Below, in pieces: positions 46,374-56,234 of a DNA stretch of 64,000 nucleotides. Every line of letters starts with the position of its first letter. Positions within the stretch are counted from its first letter, which is position 1. Origin of the DNA: Pandoraea norimbergensis (GTDB lineage: Bacteria > Pseudomonadota > Gammaproteobacteria > Burkholderiales > Burkholderiaceae). The stretch lies in assembly GCF_001465545.3 (NCBI RefSeq), contig NZ_CP013480.3, positions 5,146,001-5,210,000 on the forward strand, written 5' to 3'. The translations under genes were made by a program, and so were the position numbers. Under the pieces are notes generated by a model that saw nothing but the letters and a program-made list of their open reading frames with translations, was not told the DNA's origin and made no database searches.

Positions 46374-46976
46374 TTACTTTCCGTCCTTGTCCGGCGAGCG
46401 CTTGAGCGCTGCCAGCGCCGCGAACGGAGACGGCTTATCCTCTTCTTCGGGCTCGGGTTCCGGTTCGGTCAACCCGTCGCTGCCCGTGGCCAGCGCGTCG
46501 TGCACACTCGGACAAACCTCGTGTTTGGGCACAATCGGCAAAGCCAACAACAATTCTTCCTCGACCAACTCGCGCAGATCGAAATGCTTCGAGCCGACCA
46601 GCGCCTCGAGTTCGTCTTCATCGAGTGGACGGGCTTCGGCAGCCGCATCGTCGCGCACGACTTCAAACGTCGTCTCCGAGTCCAGCGGCTCCTGATACGG
46701 CGTCAGGCAACGCTGACACTCCAGCCACATCGGGCCCTCGACCGAGAGCGTCAGAAACTGCGCAACGGTGGGCTTGCCATCCGCACGCAACACCTGCTTT
46801 TCGCTGCCTTCGGCGCGCCAATGGAAGACGCTTTGCGTACGGGCGGCCTCCGAGACTTCAGGAGGCACTTCGGTTACCATGCGCGGCAAAGCCGCAAGTT
46901 GCACGTCACCTTCCGCCACCTGGCCGGTACGCGCGAATTCGAACAGATCGACGATATATTCGTTCATCACGCTCAT
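46374..46976 (-). CDS. yceD: YceD/DUF177-family protein
   Basis: A 200-residue protein of the DUF177 family, linked in bacteria to 23S rRNA processing or ribosome assembly. The conserved part includes WLECQRCLTPY and DDAAAEARPLDEDELEAL, with the CxxC reduced to the single pair QRCL; the second pair CPSVHDAL holds one Cys. The end is rich in Glu. It is directly upstream of rpmF, the conserved yceD-rpmF neighbour pair. Confidence 0.88.
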   Translation of the reverse strand: MSVMNEYIVDLFEFARTGQVAEGDVQLAALPRMVTEVPPEVSEAARTQSVFHWRAEGSEKQVLRADGKPTVAQFLTLSVEGPMWLECQRCLTPYQEPLDSETTFEVVRDDAAAEARPLDEDELEALVGSKHFDLRELVEEELLLALPIVPKHEVCPSVHDALATGSDGLTEPEPEPEEEDKPSPFAALAALKRSPDKDGK

Positions 46977-47152
46977 CCTTGCCTTGGCGCATCTGACTGC
47001 TTATCAACGTCCCTTGCCCTCGCAGCGCCTTGATCCGACGCCGTTTTCCGGTGTTCGAACCCTGATCGCGCAGACTGGCGGGACCGAGCGCCAGATTGCA
47101 AAAGCCGTGAATTCTAAATAGTTTTTCGTTTCTCGTCAAACACTTAAACCCG

Positions 47153-47800
47153 ATGACCGCACAGCCCCTGCCACCGCTGATCCTGGCCTCCGGATCGCGC
47201 TATCGCCGTGAACTGCTTGAGCGCCTGCGCCTGCCGTTCACAGTCGTCGTCCCGAACATCGACGAAACCCCGGCATCTGACGAAACCCCGCACGACACCT
47301 CGCTGCGCCTGTCGCGCGAGAAAGCCCAGGCTGTCGCCGCCCTTCACCCGGACGCCCTCATCATCGGCTCCGATCAGGTCGCCACCTTCGAAGGCCGTCA
47401 GATCGGCAAGCCCGGCAATTTCGAGAACGCCATGGCGCAGCTGCGCGACATGCGCGGCAAAGTCGTGGAATTTCACTCCGCACTCTGTCTGCACGACGCC
47501 CGCAACGGCCGCAGCCAAGCCACAGACGTGGTAACCCGCGTGAAGTTCCGCGATTTACCCGATGACGTGCTCGCCGCCTATCTTCACGCCGAGACGCCCT
47601 ACGACTGCGCCGGGAGCGCCAAGTCCGAGGGGCTGGGCATCATGCTGCTCGAAACCATCGAAAACGACGACCCCACTGCCCTCATCGGCCTGCCGATGAT
47701 CGCGCTCACGACGATGTTGATGCAGGCGGGAGTATCAATCGTGCCGCAGACCGTCTCGCAGACCGCACAGCAGCAAGGCGCTTCGGGAGCCAAGGCATGA
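47153..47800 (+). CDS. maf: Maf-family nucleoside triphosphate pyrophosphatase
   Basis: A 215-residue house-cleaning enzyme that hydrolyses non-canonical nucleotides (YceF type, likely m7GTP). The Maf signature LASGSRYRRELLERL starts at about 11 and IIGSDQVATFEG and YDCAGSAKSEGLG are conserved. Divergent from yceD. Its last 4 bases overlap the next gene (ATGA), so they are coupled. Confidence 0.94.
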   Translation: MTAQPLPPLILASGSRYRRELLERLRLPFTVVVPNIDETPASDETPHDTSLRLSREKAQAVAALHPDALIIGSDQVATFEGRQIGKPGNFENAMAQLRDMRGKVVEFHSALCLHDARNGRSQATDVVTRVKFRDLPDDVLAAYLHAETPYDCAGSAKSEGLGIMLLETIENDDPTALIGLPMIALTTMLMQAGVSIVPQTVSQTAQQQGASGAKA

Positions 47801-48513
47801 GCGGCACGCTGTACCTGATTCCGAACACACTCGGCACTGCCACGCGGGGCGGCTTGCCCGCCGTGCTGCCCGAAGAGGTCCGCACGGTGACGGCCGGCCT
47901 GACGTACTTCGTCGGCGAACAGGCCAAGAGCACGCGCGCCTTTCTGAAACTGGTCGGCGTGAGCACGCCGATTCAGGAAATCGAAATCCGCGAGTTGAAC
48001 GTCAACACGCCGCCAGCCGCCATTGACGCACTACTGGCACCGATTCTTGCGGGTGCCGACGGCGGCCTTGTATCGGAAGCGGGCTGCCCGGCGGTAGCCG
48101 ATCCGGGTGCCCTGCTGGTGCGACGCGCCCACGAGAAAGGCGTACGGGTGGTGCCTTTCGTCGGTCCGAGCTCGATTCTGCTTGCCCTGATGGCCAGCGG
48201 CCTGAACGGCCAGAGTTTTGCGTTTCACGGCTACTTGCCGACGGATGCGGGCGAGCGCGCCAAACGGTTGCGCGAACTCGAACAGCGCTCGCGTAAGGAA
48301 AAGCAGACGCAGATCTTCATCGAGACGCCCTACCGCAACAAGACCATGCTTGATGCGCTGCTGCAAAACTGCGATGCGTCGACGCTGCTTTGCGTGGCCG
48401 TCGATGTCACGCAGGATGCGGAGCAGATCGTTGCGCATCGCGTGAAAGGCTGGCCGCAGAACAGCGTGGAACTGCACAAGCGCCCCGCGATTTTCCTGTT
48501 CCTCGCGCAGTAA
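47797..48513 (+). CDS. SAM-dependent tetrapyrrole/rRNA methylase-family protein (RsmI-like)
   Basis: A 238-residue protein of the tetrapyrrole-methylase fold. YLIPNTLG, LVSEAGCPAVADPGALLVR, VPFVGPSSILLALMASGLNG and FIETPYRN match the RsmI branch, which methylates the 2'-O of C1402 of 16S rRNA. It is shorter than RsmI (about 286) and lacks the typical C-terminal HTH-like part, so it may be the sister paralogue often found next to maf. A terminator stands downstream. Confidence 0.85.
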   Translation: MSGTLYLIPNTLGTATRGGLPAVLPEEVRTVTAGLTYFVGEQAKSTRAFLKLVGVSTPIQEIEIRELNVNTPPAAIDALLAPILAGADGGLVSEAGCPAVADPGALLVRRAHEKGVRVVPFVGPSSILLALMASGLNGQSFAFHGYLPTDAGERAKRLRELEQRSRKEKQTQIFIETPYRNKTMLDALLQNCDASTLLCVAVDVTQDAEQIVAHRVKGWPQNSVELHKRPAIFLFLAQ

Positions 48514-48517
48514 AACG

Positions 48518-48554
48518 AAAACCCCACGAAAACTGCCGTTTCCGTGGGGTTTTT
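48518..48554. terminator. bidirectional rho-independent terminator
   Basis: AAAACCCCACG and CGTGGGGTTTTT flank a 14-base loop, with A and T runs on either side. It ends the maf transcript on the plus strand and sppA on the minus strand. Confidence 0.88.
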
Positions 48555-48611
48555 CATCGATTTTGCATCGAATACACCGCCTGCGAGCGGGTACTCGTCG
48601 CGTAACGCCAG

Positions 48612-49667
48612 TTACTTCAACGACAGCGACGAGCCCATCATCATCGTCTTCATGGCCGCCGTGCCAACCGCCGCCCCGAATCGGCGTGCCATGCGCTCGG
48701 GCAGGTTTTCCTTAACGGTGTAGTCGACCAGATCGGGGGCTTTCAGCACGTCGCGAGCAACTGAATCCACCGTGCCCGTACCGTCAGCCAGCCCCAATTC
48801 AATAGCACGCTGCCCCGTCCAGAACAGTCCGCTGAACAGATCCGGGTCGTCCTTCAGACGATCGCCACGCCCCTTCTTGACCGCACCGATGAACTGCTGA
48901 TGCACCTGCTCAAGCATGTCGAGCGCGTACGTCTTCTGCTGATCGGTCTGCGGCGAGAACGGATCGAGGAAGCCCTTGTTGCGGCCCGCCGTCAGCAGAC
49001 GCCGCTCGACGCCGAGCTTGTCCATGAGCCCCGTGAAACCGAAACCGTCCATCAACACGCCGATGGACCCGACGATGCTCGCCTTATCGACGTAGATCTT
49101 GTCGGCAGCCGCCGCCACGTAATAGCCGCCGGACGCACAAATCTCCTCGACCACGACGTACAACGGCTTCTTCGGATATTTCGCGCGCAAACGGGCGATA
49201 TCGTCATAGATCATGCCGGCCTGCACCGGACTGCCGCCCGGGCTGTTGATCCGCAGGATCACCCCCGCAGCCGAGGAATCCTCGAACGCCGATTCGAGTG
49301 CCGAGTTGATCTTTTCAGCACTGGCCTGACCATCCGGGGCAATTTCGCCGCTCAGCGTCACGAGTGCCGTGTGCTTTCCTGAGCCACCACCCGATGACGT
49401 GCTGCTGCTCCCGTCGATATCGAAAATCGACCAGACGACGAGCGCAACGATCGCCAGCATCAGCAGACGGAAGAAGATTTTCCAGCGGCGAGCAGCGCGT
49501 TGCTCCTTGATGCCGGCCATCAGCACCTTTTCGAGCATCTCGCGCTCCCACGGCTTCACTTCGCGAGGGTCACGCGGGCTCCCGCTACCCCCAGATGGTG
49601 GACGCCCGCCGGGCGGCGGAAAACCGGGTTCGGTGCGGGGCGAATCGGGCGGGAGGGCGTCGGCCAT
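48612..49667 (-). CDS. sppA: signal peptide peptidase SppA, S49 family
   Basis: A 351-residue membrane-bound serine protease that clears cleaved signal peptides. After a Pro/Gly-rich cytoplasmic start, a membrane helix (about 60-83, FFRLLMLAIVALVVWSIF) leads to the S49 domain: nucleophile Ser in EICASGGYYVAAAAD and the general-base Lys in the LTAGRNKGFLDP region. It is the single-copy half-size form. The Rieske gene lies 96 bases upstream. Confidence 0.9.
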   Translation of the reverse strand: MADALPPDSPRTEPGFPPPGGRPPSGGSGSPRDPREVKPWEREMLEKVLMAGIKEQRAARRWKIFFRLLMLAIVALVVWSIFDIDGSSSTSSGGGSGKHTALVTLSGEIAPDGQASAEKINSALESAFEDSSAAGVILRINSPGGSPVQAGMIYDDIARLRAKYPKKPLYVVVEEICASGGYYVAAAADKIYVDKASIVGSIGVLMDGFGFTGLMDKLGVERRLLTAGRNKGFLDPFSPQTDQQKTYALDMLEQVHQQFIGAVKKGRGDRLKDDPDLFSGLFWTGQRAIELGLADGTGTVDSVARDVLKAPDLVDYTVKENLPERMARRFGAAVGTAAMKTMMMGSSLSLK

Positions 49668-49763
49668 ACGTTGTCCAGAAAAGCTTTAGGAAAAGGCGGT
49701 AGAAGTTCGACTGTTGTCGCGCTCAGGTCGCATTCAGATCGCTTTGGTCATTCGCAGATCACT

Positions 49764-50198
49764 TCACGCGGTCGATGCAGGCGCATCGGGCACTTGTATA
49801 TAGGCATCCGGCCACCACACGACCGTCGTCCCGGCAGCAGCGCCATCCGACGATGCCCCGTCAGCCTTGGTCGACTGCTCCTCGACCCGCACCGGCTGCA
49901 ATGCGCCGCCACGGCACGGGCCGCCAACGCAATGCCCGGTATTGGGCTCGTACGTCGCGCCATGCGTAGCGCAGATCAAGTATAAGCCGGACGTCTCGAA
50001 GAACTGCCCCTCCGACCAGTCCAGCTCCATGGGCACATGGGCGCATTGATTGAGGTAGCCATACACCTGCCCGTCGTAGCGAATCACGAAGGCTGGCGTG
50101 CGATGTCCGCCGACCAGCACCTCGAAACGCACGCCAAGCCCGCCGTCCACCAGCGCGGTACCGGCACAGATCGATTGGGGTGCGGCGGCTTCGCTCAC
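49764..50198 (-). CDS. Rieske [2Fe-2S] protein
   Basis: A 144-residue soluble ferredoxin-like protein. The cluster motif NQCAHVPMELDW ... ICATHGATY supplies the CxH and CxxH pairs. A GTG at 50198 overlaps the gph stop (GTGTGA), so it is translated after gph. The C-terminal stretch after VRVEEQ is Ala/Gly-rich. The partner is unknown; such genes are common between rluC-gph and sppA in Burkholderiaceae, but a redox role for them is not established. Confidence 0.87.
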   Translation of the reverse strand: MSEAAAPQSICAGTALVDGGLGVRFEVLVGGHRTPAFVIRYDGQVYGYLNQCAHVPMELDWSEGQFFETSGLYLICATHGATYEPNTGHCVGGPCRGGALQPVRVEEQSTKADGASSDGAAAGTTVVWWPDAYIQVPDAPASTA

Positions 50199-50857
50199 AC
50201 GCGCTCCAGCAGCCACTCGCGCAGTTCCGCCACACTGCCCGCACAAAATGCGGGCGCGAGCGCCTCAAGCTGATCACGCGGATGCGCGCCGCCATAAGCC
50301 ACCGCCACGCTCGCCGCGCCGGCGCTGTGCGCCATCTGCAAGTCATGCGTGGTGTCGCCGATCATGACGGTGCGGCGCAAATCCTGCCCAAGCTCACGGG
50401 TGAGTTCCTGAAGCATGGCCGGATGGGGCTTCGAGAATGTCTCATCCGCGCAACGTGTCGCGTCGAACGTGCGCATCAGGCCCGCCGATTCCAGCGCGCG
50501 GTTCAGGCCAACGCGCGACTTCCCGGTCGCCACCGCCAGGAATCGACCGCGCGAGCGCAGCTCCTCCAGCAATTCGCGCACACCCGGAAACAACACGGTG
50601 GCCTTATCACCTATCAAATAATGAAAGCGATAGCGCTCGGAAAGTCGCGGATAGTGCGCAGGATCGAGCGTCGGAACCGCCATTTGCAAGGCATCACGCA
50701 GCCCCAGACCGATGACATGGCTGGCCAGTTCGTCCGTCGGCACAGGCAACCCAAGATCGCGGCAAGCCGCTTGGATACAGCGGGTAATAGTGGGCGTCGA
50801 ATCCATCAACGTCCCGTCCCAGTCGAAAACGACCAGGTCGAACTCAGGGCTTGGCAT
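50195..50857 (-). CDS. gph: phosphoglycolate-phosphatase-like HAD hydrolase
   Basis: A 220-residue HAD-superfamily phosphatase. Motif I VVFDWDGTLMDST holds the Asp nucleophile, motif III Lys in FSKPHPAM, and motif IV GDTTHDLQMA. The cap is a small C1-type helical domain. It may hydrolyse phosphoglycolate made by DNA repair, but HAD substrate calls are soft. It overlaps rluC by 14 bases and the Rieske gene by 4, forming one coupled unit. Confidence 0.85.
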   Translation of the reverse strand: MPSPEFDLVVFDWDGTLMDSTPTITRCIQAACRDLGLPVPTDELASHVIGLGLRDALQMAVPTLDPAHYPRLSERYRFHYLIGDKATVLFPGVRELLEELRSRGRFLAVATGKSRVGLNRALESAGLMRTFDATRCADETFSKPHPAMLQELTRELGQDLRRTVMIGDTTHDLQMAHSAGAASVAVAYGGAHPRDQLEALAPAFCAGSVAELREWLLERV

Positions 50858-51848
50858 CGGCGGGAGCGCCTCGAAGTTGATTCAGGAATTGCTCACATTC
50901 TGGCGGTAACGCGGCTTCCAGTGCAATCGGCGTATCGAGCACGGGATGCGTGAACTTCAACCGCCAGGCGTGCAGGAACATGCGTTTGATACCGGGCTTG
51001 GCGCCGGGACGGGCGAGATTCTTGTTCAGCGTAAAGTCGCCGTACTTGTCGTCGCCCACGATCGGCGTGCCGCAGTGTGCCAGATGAACGCGTATCTGAT
51101 GGGTTCGTCCCGTTTTCAGTTCCGCTTCCAGCAAGGTATATGGCGGAAATGATTCCATCATGCGAAATACGGTGTGCGACTGCTGACCGTCTTCCTGCAC
51201 GCGGACGCGCCGCTCCCCTTCGGACGTGACGTACTTATATAGCGGCGCCTTGACTGCCCGCAGCTTGTCGCGCCATTCGCCGGTGACACACGCCAGATAA
51301 CGCTTGTCCATCCGGTTGTGGCGAATCTGCTCGTGCATGCCGACCAGCGCGGCGCGCTTCTTGGCGAGCAGCAGAATGCCCGACGTATCCCGGTCGAGGC
51401 GGTGCACCAGCTCGAGAAACTTCAGTTGCGGCATGGCCCGGCGCAATTGCTCGATCACCCCAAACGACACGCCGCTGCCACCGTGCACGGCCACACCGGA
51501 CGGTTTATTGATGGCCAGCAGGTAGTCGTCTTCGAACAGGACGGGGAAAGTGGCGGCGGGAACGTGGGTCTGCGGCTCGTTGGAACCGGCGGCCACGCGG
51601 ACCGGGGGAATTCGGATGATATCGCCCAGGACAAGTCGATAGGCTGCGTCTACTCGCCCTTTGTTTACGCGGACTTCGCCGCTGCGAAGAATCCGATAAA
51701 CGTGACTTTTCGGTACCCCTTTGCACTCACGCAGGAGGAAATTATCGATCCGCTGACCGGCCGAGCCGTCATCGACTTCGACCAAACGCACCTGTGGTGC
51801 GGGTGCCGGCGCAACCATTTTGTGCCGACTTTTGCCTAACTCATTCAT
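50844..51848 (-). CDS. rluC: 23S rRNA pseudouridine synthase RluC
   Basis: A 334-residue enzyme that isomerises uridines 955, 2504 and 2580 of 23S rRNA. An S4 RNA-binding domain (about 35-90, QRIDNFLLRECKGVPKSHVY) precedes the RluA-type catalytic domain with Asp in HRLDRDTSGILLLAKK. MNELGKSRHK at 51848 is taken as start; MVAPAP eleven codons later is possible. Divergent from rne across 612 bases, the usual rluC/rne arrangement. Confidence 0.92.
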   Translation of the reverse strand: MNELGKSRHKMVAPAPAPQVRLVEVDDGSAGQRIDNFLLRECKGVPKSHVYRILRSGEVRVNKGRVDAAYRLVLGDIIRIPPVRVAAGSNEPQTHVPAATFPVLFEDDYLLAINKPSGVAVHGGSGVSFGVIEQLRRAMPQLKFLELVHRLDRDTSGILLLAKKRAALVGMHEQIRHNRMDKRYLACVTGEWRDKLRAVKAPLYKYVTSEGERRVRVQEDGQQSHTVFRMMESFPPYTLLEAELKTGRTHQIRVHLAHCGTPIVGDDKYGDFTLNKNLARPGAKPGIKRMFLHAWRLKFTHPVLDTPIALEAALPPECEQFLNQLRGAPADAKP

Positions 51849-52460
51849 TATGAATATAATTTGTCCGACAGAGGTGGCGGTAGCGGGAATCGTGCCAAAT
51901 CCACACCTCTGCTGGTGCATACCCCAAAACGGTATTTTACTTGCACCCCGGGCAGGCTGCTCGTCCGGTGACCCTGGAGCAGCGAGCGCACGCACGTCAC
52001 GCAGCGTCGGCAGGAAGTCTGGCCCATAGGCCGCTTCGGTCGCAGCGCGCATGACGCGGATAGAGTTGGTGGTTATAGAATTTTTTGGCGGTCAGACTGG
52101 AGTCCATTCTTTCAGGCTGATCGCTTTGTGAATATCGTTCGCGCAAAAGTCGAGATTGAGGCGCCGCCACAATAAGAATAAGTGTCGGCAGGCGCCCCGA
52201 GAAAATGCTGATGAAGTTTCTCGTGTTACGGACTGCAAACCCGAAGTAATCCGCGCTGTGCCGGCGTTATATGGCACTTCGGCGGTTCCGGGCGAGCGCG
52301 TTAGCGTATTCGCAGGCGCCTTTGCGTCCGTGGGCCTCATCGCCCGGACCTCCCCGGCAATTCTTCCACCTCCGGCTCGAACCTCGCGTGTTGGATAACT
52401 CGAGTGATACGTGCCCGACGCTCTGCGCATTCGCATTAGCGGCGGGTGGGAGTCGTTTTC
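51849..52460. promoter_or_regulatory. 612-base rluC/rne intergenic region
   Basis: No convincing gene is visible here. In many proteobacteria such a region holds the rne promoter and a long 5' leader through which RNase E controls its own mRNA. A dyad GGTGCA ... TGCACC (51914-51919 and 51942-51947) with an inner ATACC/GGTAT pair is the clearest local structure. A TAGAAT near 52075 could be a -10 element, but its -35 is poor. Confidence 0.5.
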
Positions 52461-55400
52461 ATGAAACGCATGTTGTTCAACGCCACGCAGCAGGAAGAAC
52501 TGCGCGTGGCCATTGTCGATGGGCAAAAACTCATCGACATCGATATCGAGACGGCCGGACGCGAACAGCGTAAAGGCAACATCTACAAGGGTGTCATCAC
52601 CCGTATCGAACCCTCCCTCGAAGCCTGCTTCGTCAACTACGGCGAAGGCCGCCACGGCTTCCTGCCGTTCAAGGAAGTCGCACGCGCGTACTTCCGCGAC
52701 GGCGCCGATGTGCGCAATGCGCGCATTCAGGATGCCCTGTCCGAAGGTCAGGAACTCATCGTTCAGGTGGAAAAGGAAGAGCGCGGTAACAAGGGCGCAG
52801 CCCTGACCACGTTCATCTCGCTGGCCGGCCGTTACCTCGTGCTGATGCCGAACAACCCCCGTGGCGGTGGCGTGTCGCGCCGCATCGAGGGTGAAGATCG
52901 TCAGGAACTGCGCGAAACGATGGGGCAGCTCGAACTGCCCGAAGGCATGAGCATCATCGCCCGCACGGCCGGTATCGGTCGCTCGGCCGAAGAGCTCCAG
53001 TGGGACCTGAACTACCTGCTGCAACTGTGGCACGCCGTCGAAGGCGCCGCCAACAACATCGAACTGCCGCGCGACTCGGCGCTGATCTATCTCGAATCGA
53101 GCCTGGTCATCCGCGCCATCCGTGACTATTTCCAACCGGATATCGGTGAAATTCTCATCGATACGGAAGAAATTTCCGAACAGGCCCGCAACTTCATGCA
53201 GGTGGTCATGCCCGACCATCTCAATCGCGTGAAGCAGTACCGCGACGACGTGCCCCTGTTCTCGCGTTTCCAGATCGAACACCAGATCGAAACGGCTTAC
53301 TCGCGTCAGGTGCCGCTGCCCTCGGGCGGCGCCATCGTGATCGACCACACCGAAGCACTGGTGTCGATCGACGTGAACTCGGCGCGCGCCACCAAGGGTG
53401 CGGACATCGAAGAAACCGCCCTGCGCACCAACCTGGAAGCTGCCGACGAAGTCGCACGCCAGTTGCGTCTGCGTGACCTCGGCGGCCTGATCGTGATCGA
53501 CTTCATCGACATGGAGTCGGCCAAGAGCCAGCGTGAAGTCGAACAACGTGTGAAGGATGCGCTCAAGCACGATCGTGCCCGCGTCCAGATGGGCAAGATT
53601 TCGCGTTTCGGCCTGATGGAACTCTCGCGTCAGCGCCTGCGCCCGTCGCTCTCGGAAGGCACGCACGTGACCTGCCCGCGTTGCAATGGCACCGGCCACA
53701 TCCGCGATGCCGAATCGTCGGCACTACAAGTCCTGCGCATCATCCAGGAAGAAGCGATGAAGGAGCACACGGCAGCAATTCACTGCCAGGTGCCGGTCGA
53801 AGTCGCCGCCTTCCTGCTCAATGAAAAGCGTCAGGAAATCAACAAGATCGAAGCGCGCTTCAAGGTTGGCGTGCTGCTGATCCCGAACAAGCACCTCGAG
53901 ACGCCGCATTACAAGCTGGAGCGCCTGCGCTTCGACGACCCGCGTCTGGACACGCCCAAGGCAAGCTACGCGCTGGCCGAGGAAGCCGCCCGCGCATCGG
54001 AAGACGATCCGGCCGGTTACAGCAAGAAGAAGGAAGACGTGCGTCCGCGTCAGGAAGCCGCCGTCAAGGGCATCACGCCCGAGCAGCCGGCCCCGGCAGC
54101 GCAGCCGCGCCCGGAACCGGTCGCCGCAACCCCTGCCCCGGCAGCCCCGGTGCGCAGCGGTGGTTTCATCGGTTTCGTGAAGCGTCTGCTGGGCCTTGAG
54201 CCTGCCGCACCGGCACCGGTGAAGGACGAAGCGCCGGCCAAGCCAGCAGCCCGTCCGCCGCGCGAGCGTCATGATCGTCCGCATCAGCAAAACCGTAATC
54301 GCCGCGGCAACGCCCGTGACGAGAACAAGACCGGCAAGGACAACGCAGGCCAACCGGCACGCGAAGGCCGCGCTGCGCGTCCGGAACGTGCCGAGCGCAC
54401 GGACCGTAACGAGCAACGTGCCGATCGTAATGAGCGCAACGAACGCGGCGACCGCACGGAGCGCAATGAGCGCACCGAACGTAATGACCGCAATGAGCGT
54501 GGCGATCGTAACGAACGCAACGAACGTCAGGAAGGCCGCGACAAGCGCGAGCGCGACGATGCACAACGTCAACCGGCGCAGGAAGTGCGCGCCGAAGACG
54601 GTCGCGAACCGCGTGAAGGCCGCGAACGTGGCAATCGCCGCGATCGTAACCGCCGTCAGACCGAAGGTGCCGAGGGTCAACAAGCGGCTGCACCGCAACG
54701 CGCGGCGCAAGTGGCTGCCCCGCTGAGCGCCGGTGAAGACGCCGAGTACGATCAGCACGACCGTTTGGCCGCACAAGGTGCGCAAGCCGAAGGCGCCCAA
54801 GGCGTGGCCGGTGACGAGAGCGAACAGGCGAACGAAGAGCGTCGCCGCAGCCGTCGTCGCGGTCGTCGTGGTGGCCGTCGCGAGCGCGAAGCCGGTGAGC
54901 AGCAACTGCATGCTGACGGCGAGCAAGGCGAAGGCGCGGAAAACGCCGGTAATGCGGGTAACGCTGATCATGCAGGCAGCGCAGCGTCGGAATACGCTGC
55001 GGCGCCGGCGTTGACGGAAGAACGCGCTGAGCATGTGGCACCGCAAGCCGTTGCACCGGCAGTCGTAGCGGCCGCCGCTACCGCCGCCACGGTTGCTGCC
55101 GCACAGGTTCACACCGAACCTGCGCAGGCACCCGCTCAGACGTTCCAACCGGTTGAAACCAAGCCCGCCGTCGCAACGCCGACGCTGGAGCAGGTGCAAA
55201 CCCAAGCGGCCCCGGTCGCCCCCGCAGCGCCGGTGGTTGCCGTCGCAACGGTGAGCGAAGCCGCCCCGGTGGCAACGCCGGAAGTGCCGGTGCAAGTCGT
55301 GACGGAACCGGTCGCACCGGCTGCTGCTGTCGTGCCCGTGAACGTTGCGCCGCTGCCCGCCGTGGAAGCTGCCGCACCGATCGTGCCGCCGGTCAGCACG

Positions 55401-55862
55401 CCGCTGCCGGCAGCAACGCCGGCCCCGGCACAGCCGACGGTACCGGCCGAAGCCCTGACCGAAATCGCCGCAACGGCCGCCAGCGCCAGCGCGCCGGTGC
55501 AAGTGGCCCCGGTAGAAACCGCCAAGCCGGTGGAAGCCGCCACGCAAGCGCCTGCCTACGTGGCACCGGCCGTCCCGGCACAACCGGAAGCGGCCGCTGC
55601 GGTCACGGAAGTCGTGACGCAGAAGCCCGTGTCGGTCAGCGTGACGCCGGTTGTGGAGCAAGGTGCGTTGGAAAGCACGCTCCAGAGCGTGGGTCTGGTC
55701 TGGGTTCACACCGATGCCGACAAGCATCGCGCAGCCAAGGAAGCCGCGGCGCAAGCCGCACCGGCACCGCGCGTGCAACGTCAGCGTCGTACGGCTGCAC
55801 CGGTCAACACCGGCCCGATGGAGCAAGTGGAAACACAGACGTCGTCGGATCACGGTGCCTGA
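52461..55862 (+). CDS. rne: ribonuclease E with long Ala/Pro/Glu and Arg-rich tail
   Basis: An 1133-residue single-strand endonuclease, core of the RNA degradosome. Residues 1-500 hold the S1 domain ([16 protein letters not shown]), 5' sensor, the DNase I-like catalytic part ([20 protein letters not shown] and the second Asp in VIDFIDM) and Zn-link CPRCNGTGH. The rest is disordered: Pro/Ala/Glu linkers, an Arg/Asn/Glu-rich RNA-binding part with RNER/GDR near-repeats (about 640-700), and a long Ala/Val/Pro-rich end. [13 protein letters not shown] at 52461 is the family start. A terminator follows. Confidence 0.96.
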   Translation: MKRMLFNATQQEELRVAIVDGQKLIDIDIETAGREQRKGNIYKGVITRIEPSLEACFVNYGEGRHGFLPFKEVARAYFRDGADVRNARIQDALSEGQELIVQVEKEERGNKGAALTTFISLAGRYLVLMPNNPRGGGVSRRIEGEDRQELRETMGQLELPEGMSIIARTAGIGRSAEELQWDLNYLLQLWHAVEGAANNIELPRDSALIYLESSLVIRAIRDYFQPDIGEILIDTEEISEQARNFMQVVMPDHLNRVKQYRDDVPLFSRFQIEHQIETAYSRQVPLPSGGAIVIDHTEALVSIDVNSARATKGADIEETALRTNLEAADEVARQLRLRDLGGLIVIDFIDMESAKSQREVEQRVKDALKHDRARVQMGKISRFGLMELSRQRLRPSLSEGTHVTCPRCNGTGHIRDAESSALQVLRIIQEEAMKEHTAAIHCQVPVEVAAFLLNEKRQEINKIEARFKVGVLLIPNKHLETPHYKLERLRFDDPRLDTPKASYALAEEAARASEDDPAGYSKKKEDVRPRQEAAVKGITPEQPAPAAQPRPEPVAATPAPAAPVRSGGFIGFVKRLLGLEPAAPAPVKDEAPAKPAARPPRERHDRPHQQNRNRRGNARDENKTGKDNAGQPAREGRAARPERAERTDRNEQRADRNERNERGDRTERNERTERNDRNERGDRNERNERQEGRDKRERDDAQRQPAQEVRAEDGREPREGRERGNRRDRNRRQTEGAEGQQAAAPQRAAQVAAPLSAGEDAEYDQHDRLAAQGAQAEGAQGVAGDESEQANEERRRSRRRGRRGGRREREAGEQQLHADGEQGEGAENAGNAGNADHAGSAASEYAAAPALTEERAEHVAPQAVAPAVVAAAATAATVAAAQVHTEPAQAPAQTFQPVETKPAVATPTLEQVQTQAAPVAPAAPVVAVATVSEAAPVATPEVPVQVVTEPVAPAAAVVPVNVAPLPAVEAAAPIVPPVSTPLPAATPAPAQPTVPAEALTEIAATAASASAPVQVAPVETAKPVEAATQAPAYVAPAVPAQPEAAAAVTEVVTQKPVSVSVTPVVEQGALESTLQSVGLVWVHTDADKHRAAKEAAAQAAPAPRVQRQRRTAAPVNTGPMEQVETQTSSDHGA

Positions 55863-55949
55863 GATGGCATGACGTTGTCCTGACGCGGTCGATGCAGCCT
55901 CGGGCAACCGAGGCAATATCGAGCAAAGTCAGGCAACTGCCGTGACGCC

Positions 55950-55975
55950 AAAAAGGGGGCTTCGGCCCCCTTTTC
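55950..55975 (+). terminator. rho-independent terminator of rne
   Basis: AAAAGGGGGC-TTCG-GCCCCCTTTT, a perfect GNRA/UUCG-type stem followed by T bases, 88 bases after the rne stop codon. Confidence 0.92.
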
Positions 55976-56234
55976 CATTGGTGACACCCACCAACACAGC
56001 GACACAGCGACAGAGCGCCGCAGTGACTCACGCGAATATCGGGACGCCCTCGTGTTGTCCCGACTTGTGCGTGCGCCGCACTGCCCGTATCGTGATGCCT
56101 GACACTGGCTTGATGTCCCGCATCGAACTGGTTGCTGCCCGGACACCGGCGCGACGGTTTTTCCGTCCAATTTCCCGGTTTCGGCGGCGAACATGCCAAT
56201 TCGCTAGAATGGAGACGCAAGCCAAGGCCCCACC

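Noticed and set aside
52092..55916. Two long minus-strand open frames opposite rne
   Set aside because: Cys/Arg/Gly-rich shadow sequences; the rne codons and motifs are on the plus strand.
55976..56234. Molybdenum cofactor riboswitch ahead of moaA
   Set aside because: No conserved fold elements were seen by eye.
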